DNA of 64,000 nt from Clarkia xantiana subsp. parviflora (lineage: Eukaryota > Streptophyta > Magnoliopsida > Myrtales > Onagraceae): the NCBI GenBank assembly GCA_036873135.1, contig JAPTYO010000011.1, positions 8,795,071-8,859,070 on the forward strand, given 5' to 3'. The notes under the pieces were generated by a model. It did not search any database and was not told where the DNA came from. It worked only from the letters and a program-made list of their open reading frames with translations. Both the position numbers and the translations under genes were made by a program. Each line of letters begins with the position of its first letter. Positions within the stretch are counted from its first letter, which is position 1. Of this stretch, positions 47,379-58,180 are shown piece after piece.

Positions 47379-47885
47379 TTCAATAAAACACTTTTTAGAA
47401 TCAATAATCCAGTTTCAATAAAAACACATTTAGAATAAAAAAAGTTGTTTCAGTATAACACATTTAGAATCAACAAACTTGTCTTAATAATTTATTTTAG
47501 AATCAACAAATTTGCCTCGATCAAACATTTTAGAACCAACAATCATGTATCAATAAAATGTTTTGATAATAAAAAAAATTGCTTCAATAAAAGACTTTCA
47601 GAATCAACAAAACTTGTCTCAATAGCATTTTCAGAATCAACAAACTTTCCTTAATAAAACACTTTTAGAATCAACAAACTTGCCTCAATAAAAGACTTTT
47701 AGAATCAACAAACTTTCTTCAATAAAAGACTTTCAGAATCAACAGACTTGTCTCAATAACACTTTTAATCAACAAACTTTATTTAATAAAAAAACTTTTA
47801 GAATCAACAAACTTGCCTCAATAAACACTTCTAAAATCAATAAACCTGCCTGAATAAAACACATTTAGAATCAAACTTAACTTTA
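47379..47885. repeat. degenerate minisatellite, unit about 32-36 bp
   Basis: About fourteen imperfect units follow the pattern CTTTTAGAATCAACAAAC, then TTGCCTCAATAAAA, over 500 bp. Units vary in length and sequence, so the array is old. Confidence 0.85.
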
Positions 47886-48091
47886 AATATGGATATTATA
47901 ATCAAATAACATAATACAGTAATTAAAATCGAATTCAAATTAATCCAAAACTAGGAATGCCAAATACATTTGTATTGATACCTCAATAAAATACAATTAG
48001 TCCAACTTATAATACCCAACAGCGTAGCTAAACTAAACACTTGAACATACACTCATATGTACTACATATCTGGATGATTAACTAACTATAC

Positions 48092-49010
48092 TCACTTGAA
48101 ATAAGACCGCACAAATGATTCATTTTGTTCTTTGCTTGGAAGAGTAACAACACTGAAACGGGCAAATTGCTCTTTCAGTTTCGAACCCTGCAGCAAATGA
48201 TATCTTGTTAGAGACAAGATGACTTATAGTTATATATGAAAGCTTTGATAAGTAGTTGGTACCTGCTAAAGATAGTTGAATCGTTATTGCTATCCCATTA
48301 TTACAAACACAAATGCAACCGACACACCTCCATAGTTGACAATAAAATCCTGCAAGAAATATGTACTTACAAGTTAGAATTGAAGCTAAGGAGTTTTGAT
48401 TTAATATTAGAAAGTATATTACTGGGCCAGTGTCAACCAAGTTGAGGAAAGAATTTGCGGTCAAAGGAAGATACAAACTTAACAATAGCAGGAATATACA
48501 AACTTAACAACAATAGCGCTTTGTTCATTTCTCCAGTTACTACTCATCAAACAAGTATCTAAACAATCTGTATGTGGTAGCAGTTAGAATTTATAAAGAG
48601 CGGCTACATACAAGAAAAATTGCATAGCAACACATGTTGATGAAAAAATCTGTGTTACAAGTCCGGACAATAGGCACAAATTAGAGAGTAGTAACCAGAG
48701 AAAGATTAAATAAACACCATGTAGTTTTACCAATAGTTCAATTTGGGACTGCAATCAAGATTAAGTAATTACTGCCACAACATAAGGACAGTTAATTCAC
48801 CTACCTTCTAACTGTATTATCGACACTAGCATTGAAACTAGAAGAGTCGTCGTGAAGCAATAATCCAGTACTGGAGCACAGCGTCGCAGAGGACATTGGA
48901 GCAAGCATCATACAACTGCGCCGTCTGCACACGCAATTAATTCCAATCACACTGCCGAGGTAGCAGAAATCGAAATGTGACGTACCTTAGCCCATGAGGA
49001 GACCAACAGA
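48092..49010 (-). other. weak coding signal on the minus strand, perhaps a decayed gene
   Basis: Several short minus-strand segments look exon-like: 48092-48187 (KLKEQFARFSVVTLPSKEQ, acceptor CAG, stop TGA), 48328-48349, 48421-48475 (YLPLTANSFLNLVDTGP) and about 48815-48935. I could not connect them in one phase or name a family. This is either a gene fragment or a multi-exon gene that I cannot assemble. Confidence 0.25.
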
Positions 49011-49208
49011 TGGTCGCTATGGTTGGAAAACCGGAGGTTGGAGATCCCGTCTGTCGGCCGATTGGAGTTTCCTAAATGTTGAGTTTCTTCCACCAGACAA
49101 CCGACTACTTGTTTCTCTCTTCTCAACCGTCAAAGTATCGTGATTGTACAAACGCATAACCTCTGGTCTCGGTTCCGATTAGGAAGATTGACGTACCTAT
49201 TCATCTTC

Positions 49209-49653
49209 GGAAAAATCACCCAAATACCAGTATTTGAAACTCAAACACAAAAACAAGGGAAATTTTCGTCCAAAACTCAAAATAACCAATGGCTCATTTC
49301 CCAGATGCGCCATTTAGGACGCATCTGGGAGATGCGCCATTTTCCCCGGTGGGATTAACGGTCAAATTTTTTACCGTTAACCCAATTTTGACTCAACGGT
49401 CAAAATTTGACCGTTGAGTCAAATGGCGCATCTGAGAGATGCGCCATTTACCCCGCATCTCTCAGATGCGGCATTTTGGTTAACGGTAAAAAATTTGACC
49501 GTTAACCCTACCGGGGGAAAATGGCGCATCTCCCAGATGCGCCCTAAATGGCGCATCTGAGAGATGAGCCATTGGTTATTTTGAGTTTCATACGAAAATT
49601 TCCCTTGTTTTTGTGTTTGAGTTTCAAATACTGGGTATTTGGGTAATTTTTCC
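49209..49653. mobile_element. 445-bp palindromic foldback with GATGCGCC hairpins
   Basis: The element is an inverted repeat over almost its whole length, with ends GGAAAAATCACCCAAATACC and its near-complement. TTCATCTTC flanks both sides (49200-49208 and 49654-49662). The interior has at least six TGGCGCATCT / AGATGCGCCA motifs plus TTAACGGTC / GACCGTTAA pairs. A 9-bp duplication fits a Mutator-type origin. Confidence 0.88.
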
Positions 49654-49663
49654 TTCATCTTCT

Positions 49664-50260
49664 ATCAACGAGTCGCAGTCGACAACCGCTTTAGGTGGCC
49701 TTCTTGGGTCTTCACCAGTTTTTGGCTCACATGGAGGAAGTCATGGCAGCAAATCAAAGAGTAGGCAAGGAATTAGGTAATGACTTGATTTTTTAGTTAA
49801 TTAAATTTTAATATTAGTTAATTAAAATTTAATATTAGTTAATGACTTGATTTTTTTTATTGATTTTAAAGTTCAAAATAGGTGGTGATTGTGTCAACAG
49901 TGGCATACTTAAAATCAAAATTAAATCTAATTTCATTGTTTCATACAAAAATCCAAAATAAACATAACAATTTTAAAAATAAATTTACACTTTTTTTTTG
50001 CAGAAATCTATAATACTCCACCAAGTAATATATATATAAATAAAATTCTAAATTGTAAAATCCATTTATCATTAAAAAAATATTCTACTATTTTAGAATG
50101 TATATATACTTTTATTTACTAAATTGATTGTTAACTTTAAAATATTGTAATCAAAATTTATACTTTTTTCTACGTTACTTTGTTTTTTTTAAGTATAAGT
50201 GACGAGCTTTCTAATAACATTTGATGATTGCTTTCTTATGTTTTTCGAATAAAGCTAAAA
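49664..50260. other. AT-rich spacer, no gene seen
   Basis: A short direct repeat (TTAGTTAATTAAAATTTAAT) occurs near 49793-49850. Nothing else was recognised. Confidence 0.4.
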
Positions 50261-50267
50261 TCGAAGA

Positions 50268-50452
50268 TTCAATCAGGGATTTAACCCCTGCTAGTGATAA
50301 TGGGAATGTAAAAAATTCGTAGTCAGTACCTTAATCCTTACAGGCTGACCCTGGTGCGTGTGCGAATTGATTTAGACTTGGAGCAAACATGTTACAGACT
50401 GCCCTCCTGATGGGAGCCCACAGCTAGAACCACTCGACGGAAAACAAAAAAA
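50268..50452 (+). mobile_element. second, degenerate SINE copy
   Basis: It follows the SINE at 36200 in order: a B-box-like TTTAACCCCTGCTAGTGA, then GCTGACCCTGGTGCG, GGAGCAA and CTGCCCTCCTGATG, ending in an A-rich stretch. It is about 20-25 percent diverged by eye and lacks a clear target duplication. Confidence 0.7.
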
Positions 50453-51145
50453 GAAAGATTTAATGGTCTAATTCCCCACCCAGACTAGAGACTTTATGGT
50501 TGAGTCCCCGCATTCAACCTTAATTTAATAGGGGCTCGCTTGTTTCATTATTAATAATTATTAGGGTTTAATTGTGATATTTAGAAACATACCGGGTTAA
50601 TTTTATCAATTTAGAAAGTATTAAATAGTATTTTTTCAAGGACTCATATAATATATATTTACCATCAATTATTTTGAGAAAAATATTTACCTTCAATTCA
50701 AATACAGTGGTCAGTGTTTGCATTTAGCCGTGCAAATATAATTTGAAGAATTATATTTTTGGTTGATTAATTTAAAAAATATCATGTGATAAAATCAGTA
50801 AATTTAAACTTTTAAACATCTCAAAATTAATGAGGGTGTCAAATTAACTTCCACAACATTAAATAATATTTTATAATCTTAATCTTTACAAAAAAAATTA
50901 TTTTAATCTAATTTTTTATGATATTATATACTCTTAAATATCGTAATTAAAGATTTATAACCTTTTGCTACACCCCTTAGATTTACGAACATATTTTTCA
51001 TGTGAAAATATAGATAAAAATATTCTAAATGTAATATGACATCATATATTATTTATAAATATCATGAATATGTTCTAATTTATTAATTTTTAAAAGTTAA
51101 TTTATGAAACAATGATATTATAGTCTAAATTTTCGTTAAGTAATG

Positions 51146-51172
51146 CCGCACAAAGCGCGGGTTTGTGACTAG
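51146..51172 (+). mobile_element. second Helitron-type 3' end
   Basis: A GC hairpin (CCGC at 51146-51149 pairing with GCGG at 51157-51160) is followed after 8 bases by CTAG (51169-51172) and T. The arrangement matches the terminus at 39046, but the stem is weaker. The 5' end was not found; the preceding 600 bp are AT-rich with no gene. Confidence 0.5.
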
Positions 51173-51589
51173 TATTCAGTTTAATAACACATATTGGTTC
51201 CGGTTTATTAGTGTGTGATATTTATAATACAAATTTTTAGCTGAAATTTATGTGAATATTTAAATTTGCTAGCTGAATTATTGTTTGTAGTAAATTGCTA
51301 GTTCAACTTTCGATAAGTCGTAGTTTGCTAGCTCAACGAATTTTTCCGTTAACTCTAGACATAAAATAATTTCCAAAATACTAAAATATGCCTAATATTC
51401 TACAATGATTCTAACATAGTTTCAACGTCTATATAAAAGTAAATAAAATTTTCGCATGATATATAGTATGCAAAAATTGGTTATATGGTTTTCTTTGTGC
51501 CATATGGTTGACCAAAGTTGGCTTTTGGTGTAACATTTTTTTTTTGTTTGTAGACTTTTAGTGTCATACGTTTCATTTTGTAAACTTTT

Positions 51590-51805
51590 AGTGCATCTGT
51601 TAGTTGACTTAAATACTTTTATTGTTTGAAGAAAGTATACTTTGGTACATCCGTTAGTTGGCCGTTAAATGACATGTGCAAGTCACGTGACCATCCCTAA
51701 ACTTTTGATTTTGTTCAATTTAGTCCGTCTAATACATCTCTAACTTTATTTTGTTCAATTTAGTCCTAAAATTTCAAAATCAAACCCTTGACCCAAGAAG
51801 ACCTA
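51590..51805. repeat. second single-arm fragment of the 31731 foldback family
   Basis: GGCCGTTAAATGACATGTGC, CTAAACTTTTGATTTTG, CAATTTAGTCCGTCTAAT and the loop text CTTGACCCAAG...GACCTAGCCGG follow one arm plus loop of the complete element. The opposite arm is absent. Confidence 0.7.
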
Positions 51806-51950
51806 GCCGGACCTAGCCTATGGCTAGGTTCGACCCTGAGTCGGGGTCTCCTTGGTCCAGCGACCCCGTCCCAGGGTGGGACCTAGCATTAGGCGAGGTC
51901 TAGTTAGGCCAATTGGAATCTAGCCTCAGTTGGAGTCAATTGGGACCTAG

Positions 51951-52539
51951 TGTTAGCATATGGTGATAGGGCGCCGTAAATGGAAGCCCGTTAATATGTA
52001 TATGTTACCTGAGACAATTGGGTAAATGTCACATTAGGGAAATTGGGCTAGACCTAAATTCAAATTGACATGAGATGCCCAAAATTGGGCCTCCCTTATA
52101 CACTATGCCGGCCGAAATATTGGAGTGGGCAAAGTGGACTTTTGTCCACTTTGCTCCTCCTATAAATAGAGAGTGTTAGGGGTTTTATTATGTTGAATCA
52201 TAATTCCTCCTTTGTGGTAATTTAAGAGAAAATCCATTCTCCCTAAACACCATAATTCGGCCGAACTACATAACTCACCAAGGGTGTGCCAATTTACTTT
52301 GAGCAGACACTCTGAAGATCTGTCCCTGCCAAAAATCGATCAGAGACTTTGCTGTGTATCGCGTAAGGCTTCCTTAACAAGAACCTCTACGGGTGCCGTC
52401 CGGTGGATCGAGAACTCCCCTAGCAAGATCTTGGGACTACGGAAAGCGATTAAAGTATGTGCACATCTTCCACTGCGTAATCTTGATTACTAGCATGTAC
52501 CGTATTTAAGTTTTCGTAGTATTTAGCCCTGTAATCCAA
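51951..52539 (+). repeat. Ty1/copia 5' LTR
   Basis: It starts TGTTAGCATATGGTGATAGG and ends GTAATCCAAG, with CTATAAATAG near 52163. It belongs to the same family as 20087-20685 and 24449-25052. Confidence 0.9.
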
Positions 52540-52542
52540 GAG

Positions 52543-52553
52543 TGGTATCAGAG
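52543..52553 (+). other. primer binding site, initiator tRNA-Met type
   Basis: TGGTATCAGAG lies directly after the LTR, as expected for copia priming. Confidence 0.85.
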
Positions 52554-54500
52554 TCTGTGTTAGGAGTTCATGATTTTGATAAATTGAAGTTCTTGATTTT
52601 ACATGTTGGCCGAAATTTTAAGTATTGAAAATTAAAAAATTTTGATTTTTACAATTGTTAGTGCCGAAATTTTCATGATTTTCTTAGTAAAATTTGATGT
52701 TCACGATCTTCAAGAAAAACGTGACTTTGATCAAAATCAAACATTGGATTGTAGATCTTAGTAAAATTTGATCTTGAAATTTGACCACTTGTTTCCAATT
52801 TGATGTTTCGGCCGAACCCTAATTGAAATTACAAGGTAAAATTTTTAATTTCTTATGCCCAAGTTTACTATTTTCGGCCATAATATATATTATTATATTG
52901 TTTACCATATTTTAATTTTTATTAAAGGTAACAATATATCTATAATTGGAAATATATGGATAGATTCACACAATATATAGAAATATATATAACTTTCAAT
53001 ATATCTAGATAAATTATAGGGATAAAGATATTATTGGTAGAATTAGTTGCCTAAAAGATTAAGAAAATATATTGTCAGTATATTTGTTTCCCTATTAAAG
53101 ATATTGACAATAAACAAATATATATATATGCAGTTTAGAAATTATTTTACATAATTAATATTTCTTGGTGGATAAGTTAAGTTTTTAGTGGATTTTAAAA
53201 CCCTTCTTAGCCCACAAGAAATATTTCAGCCGAACCCTATGGGTTTAATGGGCATGTCCAATTTGCAATATCAGAGCGGGTTAAACCAATCCAGGTTTTC
53301 TTAATCGGTTCGACCTAGTCGGGTCGGGTCGGACCAGGGTGACTATGTGGATATAACCGAGCCGGTTTTGAGTGATGAACCGAATCGAAATCCTATTTTA
53401 TTGAACCGATTCGGACCGAACCAGATTTTAAAATAAAACCGGCACGAACCCGAACCGAATTTATGGAACCGAACCGAACCGGATTGAACCGAATTTGACA
53501 GAACCGAACCAGATTTTTCAAAATCAAATTCAAGTCAATAAATAAAATGGGATGTTCAAATTTTAAAATTCAAATGTTTTCGAATTTAAATTAGTCTAGT
53601 GCTCGAAGGTTTAAAATTTTCACGTTTTAGTTAAACCTTAATGCCTAGTTTCGATTATGGGGATGGATCACGGAAATGCATGACTTTGGGACTGGATTAA
53701 TTAGAGGGATTAATTGCAATTTTTTAATTTTCGTCACATATATTTATTAGAACTGTCGTATTGACTATGTCAAGCTAGCTGAAAATTGCATGTTGGGGCA
53801 GAGCCCTGGTTATATATATGGTTTGCGCATAAGGATAGACATGTTATGATGGTTGCAATTGCCTAAGATTCATGTCTAGAAATTCGCATGATTGACTATA
53901 AGCATGAATCGCAACTCAGCCCCTAATATTTTAAAATGTTAAAAAAAAAAAAAATCAGTAGCCAAATATGCATGTTTGATGTGGAAGTTTCATGTATGAC
54001 ACGTATGCTTGAATGTTGAGGTTGTGACCGCATGTAATAGTTTACTTAGAAAGTAGAATTATATATGTGCTAGCATGAGTTCCTCGGAACATTAGACGAA
54101 TGACGCGTATGCATGATGTGTAGTTTGGATGATGAATTTGGCTTGCTATGATGATTTGCTTGTGAAGTAGAATTGTGTATGCATGCGTAAATTCATCGGA
54201 ATATTTTTCAAAAGCAAAAGGGCCCTGGGAAAGCCAAGATCGGGTATGCTTATTTTTTAAATTCCCGTTCTGGTAATTTGCGATCAAAACCGTTTTAAAA
54301 GACTGATCTATTGGATCGAAGACGACGGTAATGTGAACTCTTTCACAACCCCCTTCCCTCGATTTACTGGCAGTCAGTTGGTTTAGATGGCTGATGAATC
54401 ATTATTTGTTGTATTCCATCTTAATAGATATCCGATGTATGCAATTCTTTCTCAAAATGTTATTGTCTCCCTGATTATGCATGATTATTAATGTGTTAGT
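52554..54500 (+). other. copia leader, non-coding, with GAACCGAA-rich stretch
   Basis: The first 550 bp match, inverted, the leader at 19549-20086. At 53355-53520 the motif GAACCGAA recurs about ten times. The stretch to 54500 has no continuous frame. Confidence 0.65.
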
Positions 54501-54531
54501 TTTCATGGCTGCGATCAGCAATGTCATCTCC

Positions 54532-55000
54532 CAAATGAACAAGGAATTAGATTGAATAGCAATAATTATAAGATTTGGAACAAGCGTGCAAAGATGACAA
54601 TTACTGAAATGAGGGGTTTGGAGCATATGACTACAAAACATGCCAGGCCGGAGGGAGACTTCACGGCCGATCAGAATGAATTCCATGATGAATGAGATGC
54701 TAAGGACCAGGAAATCCGTTCCGCCTTGCTGTCGATGCTGGAAGATGACATACTCTACGGGTATTGATCACCTGGAGTCTGCCATGGACCTGTGGGATGG
54801 TCTTAAGGCAGGGTTTGGTGTATACACCACAGCCAGAAGCGGTCGTTAAACATCGCTTTAGACTCCTATAAGATGAATCCCAAGCATACGATGAAGGAGC
54901 ATATTAGGCATATGTCTAACATGCTTGTTGAACTCAAGGAGGCAGGAGATATCCTGTCTGAAGAACGGAAAGTCCAATGTGTGATCCGTTCTTTGCCTAA
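54532..55000 (+). pseudogene. Ty1/copia gag fragment
   Basis: It reads as copia gag (NNYKIWNKRAKMTITEM, later MNPKHTMKEHIRHMSNMLVEL and VQCVIRSLPN). In-frame stops occur (a TGA after FHDE and another near 54770) along with a frame change. The reading ends abruptly at RSLPN where the gypsy LTR begins at 55001. Confidence 0.8.
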
Positions 55001-55552
55001 TGATGGGTATACGTCCGATTCAGGTTCATTTTATAATTATTCGGACTTCGCATGCACGTCAAACCCACTAAACGGTACTAAAATAATCACCCGCAAGTCT
55101 AAAACGGCCCGGGGTACGCGCGCGTACCCCGAGCGTAGGACTCGTCCGGATTACGTCTAGAAATGCGCATGACTCCTATATATGCGCGTATGGCACGTGT
55201 CGGAATCTCCGACGTCAACTCCTTGCTTGTCCACGTCCGGTTCAGTTTTTCACAATTAAACCAACGTTGGACCGTTCAAAACCCGGTCTGATTTCAAGGT
55301 TTCCTATAAATAGGGGGCCTTGATCATTCATTTGAAAACTAAGTTGACGTCGAAGCTTTGACCTCTCTCTACAATTCTAATTTAAGCTTCGGAGAGGGTT
55401 CATCGCACTCCACCCCCCTCTGTTTGGTGTGCGATACTGCCCCTTGTGCAGGTGTCCGAAGACGTATCCCGGAACGTGCGAAGATCTGCTACCTCGACGA
55501 CCCGAAGCGCATTCACCAGGACCCGGCTCTCCATCGAGGGAAGGATCCAACA
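55001..55552 (+). repeat. Ty3/gypsy 5' LTR (element 1)
   Basis: It starts TGATGGGTATACGTCC and ends ATCCAACA, with CTATAAATAGGG near 55304. It is followed by TTTTGGCGCCGTCC, the primer site type complementary to tRNA-Asp used by Tat/Athila elements. It is clearly related to, but diverged from, the LTR at 57542. Confidence 0.8.
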
Positions 55553-55606
55553 TTTTGGCGCCGTCCGCGAGACACGAACACAACAAGTCATACACTACCG
55601 ACAGCA

Positions 55607-57541
55607 ATGATGAGCAACCCTCCGCCTCCCGATAACCCGGATATGGCAAGAGAAGAAGGTCTAAGACGATCAAAAAGGAAGGCTACTGCTGAAGCATCCA
55701 AGCAAGCACCACCAAGAAGGAGTCAGGCATGTCCCTTCTACATCCCCGAGGCCGTATCCACATCCTCTTTTGTGCCGTCTCTAAACGCACAACAGGAGCG
55801 TACCGCCTAAAAAAATGAGCCACCACTAGGGTTCGAACGCAGAGCCCACACAGAAGAGGAACAACCTCAGGGTAGAGGCACCCAAGGTGCTCAGACAGCC
55901 CCTACATTAACGCCTGCAATGATGGCAGCAATCTAAGAGCTCCTGGCCTTCAGAGAAAACCTAAGGAATCAAGGCTATGCGCCTCCACCACCACCACCCT
56001 CACCACCTGCTCAAGCATACCCTGCACCGGGGACAATGTATCACGACACTCCCTGAGGAGAAGCCCCAATGCCATAGGGAAGACAGCCTCCAGCTGCCAA
56101 CCCACATTACTATTATGCAGAGCCACAAGGATCTCACTCCAGTGCAACTTACTATGAAAGGCCACACCCAGCCGAATCATGGCAACCAAGTTTCAGGAAC
56201 GAGCAGCCAGGCATGGAGGATTCTCAATACCAACAGAGTTGGGGGCGTGACAACAGCAGAAACCCAAATACCATTTGGGGGATGCCAGGGAGGAATGACA
56301 ATGTCCCCATCACAGGAATGGCGTCAAATTCCTTGGAGGCTCTTATAGAGCAGAAGTTGAAGCAGTCAAAAGTCAGGCCAATGCATGTCCTTACTGATAG
56401 TGCAAGCCACCCATTCACCAAGGAGATGTTGTATGACAGGGTTACGGGAATCCTAAACAACATTAGAATTGATAAATACTCGGGAAAAGCTGATCCTATC
56501 GAGCACGTACAACAGCATGAGGCATCATTGCTAGGGAGAACAACAAACCCAAACCATGTAGCGGTTACGTTCCCGCAAACCTTAGTAGGTTCAGCGCACA
56601 CTGGTTCTTCTCCCTTCCTAATGAACGTGTCAGTTCGTGGCCTTACTTAAAAGGAAAGTTCATCTAGAGGTACATGGGTGAACGCAAGTTGCTCAAGGAT
56701 TCAAGCGCACTAGACGACGTGAAGCAGCAGTATGATGAATCTTTAGCGGATTACTACATCCGCTTCAACCAGAATATTGCAGACATCCAGACAAACCTGT
56801 CTGAGCACGATATAATTCAGGCATTCATAAAGAACTTGGGTCATTTAGGATTCTCCTTGGGAGAAAAAATGTCTAAGCGACCGGCAGAAACTCTGGAGGA
56901 GTTAGCCTTACGCGTCAAAGAGTTCGTGGACCTCGAAAAGTTCAGAGCAAGTGCTAAGGCAAAACTGAACGCGGAGCGCAACAAAGACAACAACAAGGCT
57001 GGTCAAACCAAGCACCCTCAAGGAAATCAACCGCAAAGGCAGTGGCAACCACAGCCTAAGTGACCCACCCAAGAAGGCTTCCAGAAACCGAAGGAGGTAA
57101 ATGCCGCAAACCTCATTCCGCTGAACGCACCATTGTCGGTGATCCTAAAAGAGATGAAGGAAACTAATCTCTGGAAATAGCCAAACAACTGGCAAAAGGC
57201 CATTTGGGAAAAGAAATGAAAAAGTGGTGTGCAAACCACGAAGTCAATGGGCACGATACCGACAACTGTTTCAGCCTAAGAATGCGTATCAACAATATTA
57301 TCTTGCGTGAAGAGTTAAAATACTATGTCGACCAAGGTGATGGCACCCCCACAAAGCATCAAGGAGAACCCTCAAATAAAAGAAAAAGAAAAGATGTATG
57401 AAAATCCACATCCTCCTAAACGGGGTGTGATAAACGTCATACATGGAGGACCAGCTGCCGGCGGCCAGGGCTCACACTCAAGGAATGTCTATGCCTCCCA
57501 GGCAGAGACACATCTAAAACATGGCAAGCGACCAAGAGGTG
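55607..57541 (+). pseudogene. Ty3/gypsy gag (element 1), broken and cut off before protease
   Basis: The gag reading begins MSNPPPPDNPDM and passes a Pro-rich linker. The conserved core is at about 56213-57063 (DPIEHVQQHEASLLGRT, DESLADYYIRFNQN, KRPAETLEELALRVKEF). A C-x2-H-x4-GH-x4-C motif follows (CANHEVNGHDTDNC, about 57228). Several stops and frame changes occur, for example near 55808, 55934, 56648 and 57061. The reading ends at KHGKRPR, just ahead of the protease, where the second LTR begins. Confidence 0.85.
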
Positions 57542-58129
57542 TGTTGGATATCTGTCCAATTCGAGTTCATATTTACGTTTCGGACCACATAAACACGCTA
57601 GAACCACAAACGGATCTTACCGCAGTCACCCCGGGTCAAAACGGTCCGGATGCGCGTCGCACCCGGACCGGGGACTTCCGGATTACCGACTAGTACTGCG
57701 CGTTTACCCCTATTTTTACTAAGTGTGAGAAGTTAGTGCGCACATAGCCAACCTCGATGTCGGTAAGCGTTTTCTTGTAAACCGACATCAAACCGGGCAC
57801 AACTCTCAGGTTTCCTATAAATAGGGACCTAGACCTCCCATTTAAAGGAGGTTAACTCGAAACTCTGGAGAATTGACTATTTGTGCTCTGACCTCTCTCT
57901 ACACTTTCTCTCTCTAAAATCCTGACTTTAGCATCGGAGAGGGCACAACCAGCACCCCCCCTCTCCATGCTGGTTATTGCCCGCTCTGCAGGACCTGGCG
58001 TATAGAAGATTGAGATAGAGATCAAGGTTAGTCCGGGGATCGAGTTAGAAGCCAATGTCAGTTCGTGGATCGAGGATCGAGGTCCGTGAAAAGCAGTTCG
58101 AGATATCCCAAGTGGAAACGATCTCAACA
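57542..58129 (+). repeat. Ty3/gypsy 5' LTR (element 2)
   Basis: It starts TGTTGGATATCTGTCC and ends GATCTCAACA, with CTATAAATAGGG near 57817 and CT-rich sequence behind it. TTGGCGCCGTCAGCG follows at 58131 as the tRNA-Asp-type primer site. Confidence 0.82.
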
Positions 58130-58180
58130 CTTGGCGCCGTCAGCGTGATTCGAGCAAGAGGCCGTTCCATACCGCAAGCT

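Noticed and set aside
55377..55673. Minus-strand ORFs in the gypsy LTR and leader
   Set aside because: They lie within LTR sequence and have no counterpart in the related element at 57542.
55001..58129. Treating 55001 and 57542 as the two LTRs of one short element
   Set aside because: The LTRs differ too much for one insertion, each has its own primer site and gag follows each of them.
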